NCBI RefSeq assembly: GCF_964026565.1
Contig: NZ_OZ032162.1
Coordinates: 868,001 to 932,000, forward strand
Origin: Rickettsia endosymbiont of Ceutorhynchus obstrictus
GTDB taxonomy: Bacteria > Pseudomonadota > Alphaproteobacteria > Rickettsiales > Rickettsiaceae
Reading direction: 5' to 3'
Length of the DNA: 64,000 nucleotides
The position numbers were made by a program, and so were the translations under genes. The first letter of the stretch is position 1. Each line of letters starts with the position of its first letter. This document shows positions 8,617-17,427 of this stretch, in pieces. The notes beneath the pieces were generated by a model. The model did no database searches. It saw only the letters and a list, made by a program, of their open reading frames with translations, and was not told the DNA's origin.

Positions 8617-9795
8617 ATGATAGAACGTTCTTTAACAAATAATGTTGCATCTCTTTTAAATGAATTTCCTGCAGTGGCTATTTTAGGACCAAGACAAGTA
8701 GGAAAAACTACAATGGCAAGAGAAATAGCGCAGCATATATTGCCACCGCCTTTATACTTAGATTTAGAAAGACCTTCTGACCTTGTTAAATTATCTGATC
8801 CGGAGCTTTATTTTCAGACACATTCTAACCAATTGATTATTATTGACGAAATCCAAAGAATGCCTAAGCTTTTTCAGCTTTTGCGTAGTATCATTGATGA
8901 AAGACGCCAAAAAGGACAAAAAGTTAAGCAATTCTTGCTTCTTGGTTCTGCCTCTAAAGAACTGCTAAAACACTCTTCTGAATCATTAGCAGGACGTATA
9001 ATTTATACGCAGTTAAGTGGTTTTACTGTTCAAGAAATTAGGAAAGCCGGTTATGATAATGACAACTTACTATGGCTTAGAGGTAGCTTTCCTGATAGTT
9101 TTCTTAGCCCTTCAGATAGTGTCAGTATGAACTGGCGACAATCTTTTATTATGACTTATTTAGAACGCGAAATACCTCAACTTGGCTATAATATATCTGC
9201 TGAAATTTTACGTAGAGCATTGACTATATTTGCGCATAGTCAAGGCGATTTGCTAAATGCAACTAAAATATCTGCAGGACTTGGGATATCAGTAACAACT
9301 ATAATAAGGTATATAGATTTATTTGAAGATTTATTTCTTGTAAGATTACTTCGTCCGTGGTCAAGTAATGTAAAAAAACGATTAGTCAAAGCTCCAAAAT
9401 TATATATTAGAGATAGCGGCGTAACACATGCGCTATTAAACATCAAATCATATGAGGAGCTACTAGGACATTATGTACTTGGAGGAAGCTTTGAAGGGTT
9501 TGTAATAGAAAATATATTATCCATTGTTAATAATAAAATGAGTAGTTGGTTTTATAGAACTGCTGCCGGTGCCGAGGTAGATTTAATACTTGAATCAGCA
9601 GCAAATAACCTGATAGCTATTGAGATTAAAAGATATCTTACTCCTTCTATGTCCAAGGGTTTTTATAATGCTTTACTAGACATAAAGCCTAATAAAGCTT
9701 ATATTATATATCCCGGTAATGATAGATATTACTTAACTCCTCAAGTTGAAGTAGTATCTTTGCATTACCTTCTTAGCCTGCTAACGGAATATTAA
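8617..9795 (+). CDS. AAA-family ATPase with DUF4143 domain
   Basis: A 392-residue protein. Walker A is GPRQVGKTT (residues 24-32) and Walker B is LIIIDEIQRMP (about 75-85). The C-terminal half contains a winged-helix region (LLNATKISAGLGISVTTIIRYIDL) and a DUF4143 nuclease-like end (FYRTAAGAEVDLILE...AIEIKRY), which resembles a PD-(D/E)XK core. These ATPases are widespread in bacteria and often occur in host-restricted or mobile contexts; their role is unknown. The palindrome in its promoter suggests tight, perhaps self-regulated, expression. Confidence 0.8.
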   Translation: MIERSLTNNVASLLNEFPAVAILGPRQVGKTTMAREIAQHILPPPLYLDLERPSDLVKLSDPELYFQTHSNQLIIIDEIQRMPKLFQLLRSIIDERRQKGQKVKQFLLLGSASKELLKHSSESLAGRIIYTQLSGFTVQEIRKAGYDNDNLLWLRGSFPDSFLSPSDSVSMNWRQSFIMTYLEREIPQLGYNISAEILRRALTIFAHSQGDLLNATKISAGLGISVTTIIRYIDLFEDLFLVRLLRPWSSNVKKRLVKAPKLYIRDSGVTHALLNIKSYEELLGHYVLGGSFEGFVIENILSIVNNKMSSWFYRTAAGAEVDLILESAANNLIAIEIKRYLTPSMSKGFYNALLDIKPNKAYIIYPGNDRYYLTPQVEVVSLHYLLSLLTEY

Positions 9796-9843
9796 TACGC
9801 CGGTTTAGGATAACGGTAATATTTATAGATAATTATCTTCCCC

Positions 9844-11667
9844 CTACTTTCCGGCTCTTTTTCGGTCATTCGGATCAAGGAAAGCTTTCCGTAGGCGGAT
9901 GGATTTTGGCGTTACTTCTACCCTTTCATCATTTTCGATATAACTGATTGCTTGCTCTAAAGTTAAAATTACCGGCGGCGTTAATCTCATTGCTTCGTCT
10001 TTGCCGGAAGCTCGGACGTTGCTTAATTGTTTTGCTTTCAGAGGATTTACTTCTAAATCGTTATCGCGATTATGTTCGCCGATAATCATCCCTCTATATA
10101 CCGATTCCCCGGGATTTATAAACATTTTTCCGCGCTCTTCAAGATTCCATAAAGCATATGCTACCGACTGACCGTCGCCGTTAGAAATCAATACGCCGTT
10201 ACGTCTTCCTTCTATAGGACCTTTGTAGGGTGCGTAACCGTGGAAAATACGGTTCATAATCCCGGTGCCGCGTGTTTCGGTTAAAAACTGACTATGATAG
10301 CCGATTAGGCCCCTAGAGGGACCAAGGAAGGTAACTCTACTTTTACCGCCGCCGGAAGGGCGCATATCAATCATTTCCGCCTTTCTAGATGCTAAGGATT
10401 TAACCACTACACCGACAAAATCATCATCAACGTCCACCTGGATTTCTTCCATAGGTTCTTGTTTTTTACCGTCCTTATCGGTTTGAAATAATACTTCCGG
10501 TCTACTAATTGATAGCTCGAATCCTTCCCTGCGCATAGTTTCAATTAATATGCCAAGCTGTAACTCTCCGCGTCCGGCAACTTGAAATGCGTTTTTCTCA
10601 GCAGTTTCGGTAACACGAAGTGCTACGTTACTTTCAAGTTCCCGCGTTAACCTATCACCTATTAACCTTGACGTAACTTTTGAGCCTTCCCGGCCCGCTA
10701 GCGGGGAGTCGTTAATGCTGAAAGTCATCGATAAAGTCGGTGGATCGATCGGGATTGACGGTAGAGCCGCTAATATTTCGGGAGCGCAAACGGTATCGGC
10801 AACGGTAGCATTTTCAATACCGGCAATGGCTATGATATCGCCGGCTTCTGCGGAATCTATCGAAACTCTCTCTAGTCCGCGAAATGCGAGTATTTTACTT
10901 ATACGACCGTTTTCTAAGGTGTTATTTTCACGATTTAATACCTTAACGTTTTGATTTACTTTGACGATGCCGCTATATACTCTGCCCGTTAACACCCTAC
11001 CGAAATAAGGATTATATTCTCTGGTAGTAATAAGCATAGAAAACGGCGCTTCCGTGTCTGCAATCGGCTGCGGTACATGTTTAACGATAAGGTCAAAAAG
11101 AGCCGAAAGGTTATCTGGCTGCTCTTCTAAATTAAGAGATGCCCAACCGGCACGACCCGATGCATAGACGATCGGAAAATCAAGTTGCTCGTCATTGGCT
11201 TCAAGAGCCATAAATAATTCTAATATTTCATCGACGACTTCCTTAACTCTTCGGTCAGGGCGGTCAACCTTATTAATAACCACAATCGGTTTTAGACCCA
11301 GCTTTAAAGCTTTGGATAATACAAATTTTGTTTGCGGCATAGGTCCTTCCGACGAATCGACAAGCAACACAACGCCGTCTACCATGCTAAGTATACGCTC
11401 TACTTCGCCGCCAAAATCGGCATGCCCGGGCGTATCGACAATATTGATGCAAATATCTTGCCACATAACCGAGGTGCATTTGGCAAGGATGGTAATACCG
11501 CGTTCACGTTCTAAATCATTGGAATCCATTGCTCGCTCGGCTACTGCTTGATTCGCTCTAAACGTACCGCTTTGTTTAAGCATATTATCAACAAGCGTAG
11601 TTTTTCCGTGATCAACGTGAGCAATAATGGCAATATTACGAATAGCGGGCATCTTTAAAATTCTCAT
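9844..11667 (-). CDS. typA: Translational GTPase TypA/BipA
   Basis: A 607-residue translation-factor GTPase. G1 is AHVDHGKTTL, then RERGITI, G3 DTPGHADF and G4 NKVD, all near the N-terminus. The C-terminal BipA-specific region is present (GLIGYHSQFLTETRGTGIM). It binds 70S ribosomes and supports 50S assembly and stress growth. ATG at 11667 gives MRILKMPAIRNIAIIAHVD; an internal Met five codons later is an equally plausible start. It is encoded opposite to its neighbours. Confidence 0.95.
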   Translation of the reverse strand: MRILKMPAIRNIAIIAHVDHGKTTLVDNMLKQSGTFRANQAVAERAMDSNDLERERGITILAKCTSVMWQDICINIVDTPGHADFGGEVERILSMVDGVVLLVDSSEGPMPQTKFVLSKALKLGLKPIVVINKVDRPDRRVKEVVDEILELFMALEANDEQLDFPIVYASGRAGWASLNLEEQPDNLSALFDLIVKHVPQPIADTEAPFSMLITTREYNPYFGRVLTGRVYSGIVKVNQNVKVLNRENNTLENGRISKILAFRGLERVSIDSAEAGDIIAIAGIENATVADTVCAPEILAALPSIPIDPPTLSMTFSINDSPLAGREGSKVTSRLIGDRLTRELESNVALRVTETAEKNAFQVAGRGELQLGILIETMRREGFELSISRPEVLFQTDKDGKKQEPMEEIQVDVDDDFVGVVVKSLASRKAEMIDMRPSGGGKSRVTFLGPSRGLIGYHSQFLTETRGTGIMNRIFHGYAPYKGPIEGRRNGVLISNGDGQSVAYALWNLEERGKMFINPGESVYRGMIIGEHNRDNDLEVNPLKAKQLSNVRASGKDEAMRLTPPVILTLEQAISYIENDERVEVTPKSIRLRKAFLDPNDRKRAGK

Positions 11668-11797
11668 AAATTAGTTATAATTACACGCATGATAACATAA
11701 AATGCTGCCAATTGGAATAAAGTTCTTGAAAAACTAATTAATTCAATTAAAAAATAAGACTATAGCAAGTTTTACAATTCAACTTTAAGGGAGATTT

Positions 11798-12571
11798 ATG
11801 GGAAAAGGAAAAACAGAATTAAGAGCAACCAGTGAATTAATGGTTGTTGAACAAGATATAGTTAGAGATGATGATGTGGTATTTTGTTTTGATGTTGATG
11901 GTACATTAGTTAATGGGAATTCCCACAACGATGTAGGAAATAAGTTATTTCGGAAATACGGTAATGTTGCAGAGAAAGGGCGAGAAAATGAAATTAGAGG
12001 ATATATGCAGAAATTTCTTGCTAATCCTATAGTGGGCTGGAAAAATAAAAAAGAGACAGAAGAGCTAATGAGCAAAATATTTGAAGCAGGTTATAAAATT
12101 GCTTTAGTAACTCATAATATTTTTCATGTAGCAATTGAATATTTAGTAGAGCAACTAGAGCTATCCGCCGGAGATAAAAGTAAAATATTTGTGGTTTTAG
12201 GTGATTCCGGTGGCAGTAGACAAAAGCAAATAGAAGAAGTAAAGAAACATTTTAAAATAGATAAATTTCAAAATATGGTTTTAATTGATGATAATGATGA
12301 TAATATTATGGTTGCACAAGAAGCGAAAATGAAAGTAGTTATAGTTAACCAATATGGAAAAGAATATTTAGAATATGCCTATAAATTATTAAGAAGCTTC
12401 CTTAACCCTGATGATGTTTCGACTGAAAAAGTAAGTAGTGATAATTCAAGTGATGAGGCTATGGATATTAGTGCTGATTTTAAAAATTGGAATTTATCAG
12501 ATAATTTATCAGATGGGGAATATACACCTTGGCTGGAAGACGCTATGCCATTAGGAGATATCCACCATTAA
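11798..12571 (+). CDS. HAD-superfamily hydrolase-like protein
   Basis: A 257-residue protein with a HAD core: motif I FCFDVDGTLV (about residues 28-37) and motif IV VLIDDNDDNIMVA. LVTHN is a motif II-like Thr. A Lys lies in the usual position between them. The last 60 residues are acidic and Ser-rich (STEKVSSDNSSDEAMDIS) with no fold I recognise. HAD proteins hydrolyse phosphate esters; the substrate cannot be deduced. There is no signal peptide. A good ribosome site (AAGGGAG) precedes the ATG. The disordered tail is compatible with an effector, but there is no direct evidence for that. Confidence 0.7.
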   Translation: MGKGKTELRATSELMVVEQDIVRDDDVVFCFDVDGTLVNGNSHNDVGNKLFRKYGNVAEKGRENEIRGYMQKFLANPIVGWKNKKETEELMSKIFEAGYKIALVTHNIFHVAIEYLVEQLELSAGDKSKIFVVLGDSGGSRQKQIEEVKKHFKIDKFQNMVLIDDNDDNIMVAQEAKMKVVIVNQYGKEYLEYAYKLLRSFLNPDDVSTEKVSSDNSSDEAMDISADFKNWNLSDNLSDGEYTPWLEDAMPLGDIHH

Positions 12572-12648
12572 TTTTTTTCGTAGTAGACAAATTATTATAT
12601 ATTACTTATTCTTATTTGATAAATTACGGGAGTTGTTACAAGTCATGA

Positions 12649-12729
12649 TGTCATACCGTGGCTTGTCCACGGTATCCAGAAAAAACTTAGTAAAAAGACT
12701 GGATACCGTGGACAAGCCACGGTATGACA
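12649..12729. repeat. Palindromic element with perfect 31-bp arms
   Basis: Arms 12649-12679 and 12699-12729 are exact reverse complements (TGTCATACCGTGGCTTGTCC at the left edge), with a 19-bp AT-rich loop. Related but less perfect copies lie near 13390-13490, 15560-15670 and 1190-1250. It sits between the convergent-free HAD gene and the skp-type gene and could also act as a bidirectional transcript end. Confidence 0.7.
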
Positions 12730-12783
12730 TAGAACATGCTTTAGCCTATCCACGCAACAACGCTTAAATTACGGGATTATATT

Positions 12784-13344
12784 GTGCAATACTATAAACG
12801 AATATTATTTATTTGCCTCTTAATAATAAGTTTGCCTGTTTTTGCTAAGCAGGAAAACATTCAAAATAAAGAAGATAATTTTAAAGTTAGAGTGGCGGTC
12901 GTTGATATACAATCTATTTTAGAAGGCTCTATTGCTATACAAAATTTACGAAAAATTGTTGAGCAGTTTAATCAAAAAATTCAACAAGATATTGCAACAA
13001 AAGAAGCGGAATTTAAACCTTTGGAAGAGAAGTTAATAAAAGAACGTCAATTGCTAAGTGAAGCTGATTTTGAAAAACGAGTAAATGAATTTAACGCAAA
13101 AGTTAGTGAAGCTAAAAAAGAAATTCAGGTTAGAAAAACAAGACTTGAACAGGCACACGCGGAAGCTATGGGTATGATTCACGAAATGACTATTACTATC
13201 ATTAGTGAGCTTGCGGAAAAACATAATCTGAACTTAGTAATTCCGAGTACTCAAATTTTATATGCCAAGAATAATCTTAATATAACTGCCGAAGTAACTT
13301 TTATTTTAAATGAGCGTTTAAAGGATGTTACGGTTAATTATTAA
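12784..13344 (+). CDS. Periplasmic chaperone, Skp/OmpH family
   Basis: A 186-residue protein starting at GTG 12784. The signal peptide is clear (MQYYKRILFICLLIISLPVFAK). The mature part has VAVVDIQSILEGS, typical of the OmpH/Skp core, then a long Lys/Glu-rich helical arm (residues 60-135), then a short closing strand region. Skp trimers hold unfolded outer-membrane proteins in the periplasm. The upstream spacer is mostly the perfect palindrome at 12649. Confidence 0.85.
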   Translation: MQYYKRILFICLLIISLPVFAKQENIQNKEDNFKVRVAVVDIQSILEGSIAIQNLRKIVEQFNQKIQQDIATKEAEFKPLEEKLIKERQLLSEADFEKRVNEFNAKVSEAKKEIQVRKTRLEQAHAEAMGMIHEMTITIISELAEKHNLNLVIPSTQILYAKNNLNITAEVTFILNERLKDVTVNY

Positions 13345-13388
13345 ATATACGTTCGTTTTTCAAAAATTGGTCTTTCATTTTATCGCAT

Positions 13389-13500
13389 GTAATTGTCACC
13401 CCGTGCCTTGACCACGGGGTCCAGTCTTTTTACTAAGTTTTTTTCTGGATGCCGTGGTCGTAGCCACGGCATGACACTGAGCTTAACCACGGTATGACAC
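13389..13500. repeat. Dispersed palindromic repeat upstream of icd
   Basis: GTCACCCCGTGCCTTGACCA to GGTATGACACC is a palindromic element of the same family as the one at 12649, with internal smaller hairpins (CCACGGGGTCCAG, CTGGATGCCGTGG). The extra GAGCTTAACCACGGTATGAC at the right edge suggests a partial tandem copy. The icd ribosome site and start lie 25 bp beyond it. Confidence 0.6.
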
Positions 13501-13525
13501 CATTAAAACCATAAGAGTACATAAT

Positions 13526-14977
13526 ATGAAAGAATTTACACCGATTACGGTTGCATATGGGGACGGTATAGGTCCTGAAATAATGGAGGCAGTGCTTTAT
13601 ATCTTACAAAAGGCAGAGGCTCGTATTCGTTTAGAGACGATAGAGGTCGGTGAAAAATTATATAAAAAACATTATACTTCCGGGATAAGTGAAGAAAGTT
13701 GGGAAGCTCTACAGCGCACTCATATATTACTTAAAGCGCCAATTACTACCCCGCAAGGCGGAGGATATAAAAGCTTAAACGTTACGATTAGGAAAGCTTT
13801 GTCTCTTTATGCTAATATTCGTCCTTCCGTTTCCTATCATCCATTTACTACAACCCTTCATCCTGACTTGAATTTAACAATCATCCGAGAGAACGAAGAA
13901 GATTTATATGCCGGTATTGAATACCGCCAAACACATAATATGTATGAGTCGCTGAAACTAATTAGCCGCATTGGGTGCGAGAAAATTATTAGATTTGCTT
14001 TTGAATATGCCGTAAAAAATAATCGTAAAAAAGTGACGGCGCTCAGCAAAGACAATATTATGAAATTTTCCGACGGAATTTTTCACAAAGTTTTTGATGA
14101 AATAGCAGAGCAATATCCACAAATTAATCATGAACATTATATTATCGATATAGGCACGGCACGACTTGCAACTAAGCCGGAATTATTTGACGTAATAGTA
14201 ACTTCAAATCTTTACGGCGATATTATTTCCGACGTTGCGGCTGAAATTTCCGGCTCGGTCGGGCTAGCCGGTTCAGCAAATATCGGCGAAGATTATGCAA
14301 TGTTTGAGGCGGTACACGGCAGTGCGCCCGATATCGCCGGTAAAAATATCGCTAATCCATCTGGTCTTTTAAATGCGGCAATAATGATGCTAATACATAT
14401 AGGGCAGGGTGATGTTGCTAATTTAATAGAAAATGCTTGGAAAAAAACTATCGAGGACGGTGTGCATACGGCAGATATTTATAACGAGCAAACTTCCGGT
14501 AAGAAAGTAGGGACTAAGGAATTTGCCGATGAAGTAGTGAAGAGGCTAGGAGAATATCCAAGCGTGCTTACTAAAGCTGAATATCCGTTATCGGCAATAA
14601 GCACGAAAAATAATATAACTTATTCAATAAATATTGATGAAACTAAAAAGCTGGTCGGTGCCGATATATTTGTTAATATTAATGTCTCATCTGCTCATGA
14701 TATAGCGGAAAAAATCGAAAAGCTTGATTTGGATAATTTAGAGCTAAAAACTATATCCTCTAAAGGTTTGAAATTATGGCCTAGAGATGTGAGGTTTGAG
14801 ACTATTTCCGATCATTGGTGTTGTCGTTTTACGGCAAAAGACGGCGCAATCTTAGAGCATTTAGCTATAGCGAAGTTACTTGAAACATTAAGTAACGCGA
14901 ATATCGACTTTATCAAAGTTGAAAATTTATTTGAGTTTGACGGCAAGCCTGGGTTTTCGCTTGCACAAGGAGAATAG
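13526..14977 (+). CDS. icd: Isocitrate dehydrogenase (NADP-type, 483 residues)
   Basis: A 483-residue decarboxylating isocitrate/isopropylmalate dehydrogenase. Family blocks: VAYGDGIGPEI at the N-terminus, the substrate-loop region RENEEDLYAGIEYRQT, KDNIMKFSDGIF, then NLYGDIISDVAAEISGSVGLAGSANIG and HGSAPDIAGKNIANPSG. An extra C-terminal domain of about 130 residues (from ISTKNNITYSI) goes beyond the short bacterial enzymes; the long form is usual in Rickettsia. It converts isocitrate to 2-oxoglutarate in the TCA cycle. It stands alone between two repeat clusters. Confidence 0.93.
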   Translation: MKEFTPITVAYGDGIGPEIMEAVLYILQKAEARIRLETIEVGEKLYKKHYTSGISEESWEALQRTHILLKAPITTPQGGGYKSLNVTIRKALSLYANIRPSVSYHPFTTTLHPDLNLTIIRENEEDLYAGIEYRQTHNMYESLKLISRIGCEKIIRFAFEYAVKNNRKKVTALSKDNIMKFSDGIFHKVFDEIAEQYPQINHEHYIIDIGTARLATKPELFDVIVTSNLYGDIISDVAAEISGSVGLAGSANIGEDYAMFEAVHGSAPDIAGKNIANPSGLLNAAIMMLIHIGQGDVANLIENAWKKTIEDGVHTADIYNEQTSGKKVGTKEFADEVVKRLGEYPSVLTKAEYPLSAISTKNNITYSINIDETKKLVGADIFVNINVSSAHDIAEKIEKLDLDNLELKTISSKGLKLWPRDVRFETISDHWCCRFTAKDGAILEHLAIAKLLETLSNANIDFIKVENLFEFDGKPGFSLAQGE

Positions 14978-15041
14978 GGTTCCGTTCGTCATTGCTATAT
15001 GGATTGTTATAGCACTTTCTATGTCATTTCCGCGCAGGCGG

Positions 15042-15132
15042 AGCATTTGTTACATGGCTACCGGAATCGTCATTGCGAGCCGCTGTAGGCGTTGTTGCAT
15101 GGCTACCGGAATCGTCATTGCGAGCCGCTGTA
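15042..15132. repeat. Two 45-bp tandem units made from a MITE end
   Basis: The unit GGCGTTGTTGCATGGCTACC...CATTGCGAGCCGCTGTA repeats with a 45-bp period (about 15042-15087 and 15088-15132) and merges into the full MITE at 15133. Each unit is a MITE terminus plus the 9-bp GCCGCTGTA that also serves as the target duplication of that MITE. This looks like tandem duplication of the MITE end with its flank. Confidence 0.75.
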
Positions 15133-15348
15133 GGCATTGTTGCATGGCTACCGGAATCGTCATTGCGAGGAGGCATTTATGCCGACGTGGCAATCCAGTT
15201 AAACATATTTTTATACTAAACTTGTTTAGTATTCTAATTAAATCCCTCATTACATTCGGGATAGCCTGGATTGCCGCAGCCACTTCGTGGCTTCGCAATG
15301 ACGAGTTTTTTATTAATTTTCGAGCCGTGCAACAACGCCGCCGCTGTA
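15124..15348. mobile_element. MITE, 207 bp with 9-bp target duplication (copy 3, inverted)
   Basis: The element spans 15133-15339 in the opposite orientation to copies 1 and 2: GGCATTGTTGCATGGCT ... GTGCAACAACGCC. The exact 9-bp GCCGCTGTA lies at 15124-15132 and 15340-15348. The interior is almost identical to copies 1 and 2. It lies just downstream of icd. Confidence 0.88.
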
Positions 15349-15517
15349 AGCGGTGTGGCAATCCAGGTTATCCCGAATGTAATGAGAGATTTAAATTAGA
15401 ATGCTAACTAAACAAGTTTAGCATATCTGGATTGCCGCGCTCCTTCCAGTCGCGGTCTTGTTGCATGGCTCATAATTTACTGTATTATGGTTATTACAAG
15501 TATGGTGTCATCTAGTT

Positions 15518-15717
15518 GCTTGACCCACTACTGTACGAACGTTGAAAAAAGGCTGTGTCATGCCGTGACTTGATCACGGCATCCAGGAAAATAAAACCAT
15601 ATTAGACTTATTTTAGAATCTTTTTATGATATTATAAGCTGGATTCCGTGGTCGTAGCCACGGAATGACAGAATTTTTACCTCTTTATTTAAACGTTCGT
15701 ACAGTAGTGGGCTTGAC
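15518..15717. mobile_element. Short inverted-repeat element (186 bp) with 7-bp target duplication
   Basis: CCACTACTGTACGAACGTT at 15525 is repeated inverted at 15692-15710, giving 19-bp perfect ends. The flanks are GCTTGAC at 15518-15524 and 15711-15717. The interior is a copy of the dispersed palindromic repeat (GTCATGCCGTGACTTGATCA ... CGTGGTCGTAGCCACGGAAT). There is no ORF. It interrupts a host repeat whose uninterrupted form is near 1168-1200. Confidence 0.78.
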
Positions 15718-15899
15718 CACGGCATCCAGTTAGGCTTTTTTATTTTTTCTGGACCTAATTAGCAAGCCGCGGGGTGACAGTTTTAGGCACTTTTTACCAT
15801 CCACGCAACAATGCCTGCGCGGGAATGACATAGAACAAGCTTAACCTATCTGGGCAACAATGTCATAAATTACATAACGCAAACATTAGGAGAATATTA

Positions 15900-16280
15900 A
15901 TGGTATTACATTACATCGGTACATTATTAATAATGGGGGGAGGATTCGCCATATTTTCCGGTATCGTCGGACTTTTTCGGTTGCCGGATTTTTATACAAA
16001 ACTTCATGCCGCAAGTGTTATAGAATGCGCAGGCGTACCTCTTTGTTTAATCGGTCTTGCTTGTCTGCAATCTAGTATCGGCAGTTGTTTTAAATTAATT
16101 TTAGCAGCTTTTTTAGTTTTTCTATTAAACCCGGTTTCAACTCATGCCTTAGGTAAGGCATCGTTATTGATGAAAGTTAGAGCTTATTATAATATAAACG
16201 CTCCTTCGATGTCATTCCCGCGAAGGCGTACGGGTGTTAACTTAAGAAATAAAAGTCTATATGTCCGTCATTGCGAGTAG
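15900..16280 (+). CDS. mnhG: Monovalent cation/H+ antiporter subunit G (MrpG/MnhG)
   Basis: A 126-residue frame; residues 1-100 match MnhG/MrpG: three hydrophobic helices, with FSGIVGLFRLPDFYTKLHAAS as the family signature. This is one of the small subunits of the Mrp Na+/H+ antiporter in the inner membrane. The other Mrp subunits are not in the window. The last 25 or so residues (from PSMSFPRRRT) are encoded by a dispersed repeat (ATGTCATTCCCGCGAAGGCG), so the native stop was probably lost or displaced by repeat insertion. The extension is unlikely to be functional sequence of the family. Confidence 0.85.
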   Translation: MVLHYIGTLLIMGGGFAIFSGIVGLFRLPDFYTKLHAASVIECAGVPLCLIGLACLQSSIGSCFKLILAAFLVFLLNPVSTHALGKASLLMKVRAYYNINAPSMSFPRRRTGVNLRNKSLYVRHCE

Positions 16281-16288
16281 GGACGAGC

Positions 16289-16470
16289 GTTGTTGCATGG
16301 CTCGATCTTACCCCGTCATTGCGAGGAGGGACGTAGTCCCGACGTGGTAATCCAGGAAAAAATAGCAAAAAATGCTATGAAACTTATTATTTTCTAGATT
16401 GCCGCGCTCCGCACAAATGCGGCGTTGTTACATGGCTAGAATTTTTGCAAAGCAATCCGGTGTCATCTAG
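16289..16470. repeat. MITE-end and palindromic repeat mosaic downstream of mnhG
   Basis: GCGTTGTTGCATGGCTCGAT at 16289 begins a block that matches 999-1130 almost base for base. It is followed by GGCGTTGTTACATGGCTAGA (16430), the start of another element like that at 1131. No gene is present. Confidence 0.65.
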
Positions 16471-16472
16471 TT

Positions 16473-16643
16473 GCTTGACCGCATAAGTGTTGAAAGTGAG
16501 AAGTAGTCAATTAAATTAGATGAAAAATATAGTATAAAAAGTTATAAAATAGTGTTTTTTTGTAGTGAAAATCATATTTTATACTATATCTTTCGGAGTT
16601 AAAATTATAACCCCTTCTCACTTTCAACACTTATGGGCTTGAC
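16473..16643. mobile_element. Second inverted-repeat element (157 bp) in the same 7-bp target
   Basis: CATAAGTGTTGAAAGTGAG at 16482 is repeated inverted near 16617-16635, with ends of about 22 bp. Direct repeats GCTTGAC lie at 16473-16479 and 16637-16643. The interior is AT-rich and contains a further imperfect palindrome (ATAGTATAAAA ... TTTTATACTAT). It shares no interior sequence with the element at 15525, yet it interrupts the same host repeat at the same base. Confidence 0.75.
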
Positions 16644-16675
16644 CGGCGTTGTTGCATGGATCAAAAAAAGTGCCG

Positions 16676-16880
16676 TATGTCATTCCTAGCTAAAGGCGGG
16701 AATCCAGACTCTTCTTTGTCATGCTGAACTTGTTTCAGCATCAATTAAAGAGATCCTGAAATAAATTCAGGATGACTGTAATTTTTCTGGATTTCCGCCT
16801 GCGCGGGAATGACATTGAAAATTCGAGCCATGCAACAATGCTCGCAATGACGATTCCGGTAGCCATACAACAACGCCAAA
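16676..16880. repeat. Dispersed palindromic repeats downstream of the carbonic-anhydrase-like gene
   Basis: TATGTCATTCCTAGC to GCGGGAATGACAT (16676-16815) is a palindromic element whose middle is a copy of the TCATGCTGAA...TTCAGGATGAC pair also seen at 7229. It ends in MITE termini (GAGCCATGCAACAATG, AGCCATACAACAACGCC) up to 16876. The unbroken CTAGCTAAAGGCGGGAATCC here is the empty version of the site occupied by the MITE at 6989. Confidence 0.65.
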
Positions 16881-16898
16881 ATACTCAAAATATAGCAA

Positions 16899-17423
16899 TT
16901 ATTTCTGTAATTTTAAGTAAGTATCGGCAAGAGTGACATAATTTTTTACGTTATCTTTCATATATTCTAAATCTTGATCGGTTAAATGCCTAACGAATTT
17001 TGCCGGCGATCCCATCCATAATTCTTTTGATTTAATTATTTTATTTGGAGGAATAAGACTCCCTGCGGCAATAAAAGCATATTCTTCAATTATAGAATAA
17101 TCCATTATAGTAGATCGCATACCGATAAATGCATTATTATGAATTGTGCAGGCATGTATAAGAGCAAGATGACCGACTGTTACGTTATTTCCTATCTCTA
17201 CGGGACCGTTAAACCGAGAGGTATGAATTACCGTACCGTCCTGTATGTTAGTGTTACTGCCGATTTTGATCGAATTAACATCACCCCTAAGAACGGTATT
17301 AAACCAAATACTGGATTTACTACCGACTTTTACCGCTCCTATTAAAGTGCAGCTAGGTGCTATATAAGCTTCTTTATCAATTTCTGGAGTAACCCCTTGA
17401 TAAGGAATAATATTAAAAGACAT
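16899..17423 (-). CDS. Gamma-carbonic-anhydrase-like hexapeptide-repeat protein
   Basis: A 174-residue left-handed beta-helix protein. The pattern of IGSNTNIQDGTVIHTS, VEIGNNVTVGHLALIHACTI and NAFIGMRSTIMDYS is typical of the gamma carbonic anhydrase / YrdA family, with metal-binding His residues in VIHTS, VGHLALIH. Enzyme activity is not certain; many YrdA-type proteins have unknown substrates. It lies 4 bp downstream of hpf on the same strand, so the two are almost certainly one transcript. Confidence 0.85.
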   Translation of the reverse strand: MSFNIIPYQGVTPEIDKEAYIAPSCTLIGAVKVGSKSSIWFNTVLRGDVNSIKIGSNTNIQDGTVIHTSRFNGPVEIGNNVTVGHLALIHACTIHNNAFIGMRSTIMDYSIIEEYAFIAAGSLIPPNKIIKSKELWMGSPAKFVRHLTDQDLEYMKDNVKNYVTLADTYLKLQK

Positions 17424-17427
17424 TTAA

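Noticed and set aside
15042..15180. CRISPR-like array
   Set aside because: Units are contiguous 45-bp tandem copies of a MITE end without variable spacers, and no cas genes are in the window.
14919..15407. 162-residue ORF after icd
   Set aside because: It is the translation of tandem repeats and a MITE (repeated CMATGIVIASRCR). No gene-like features.
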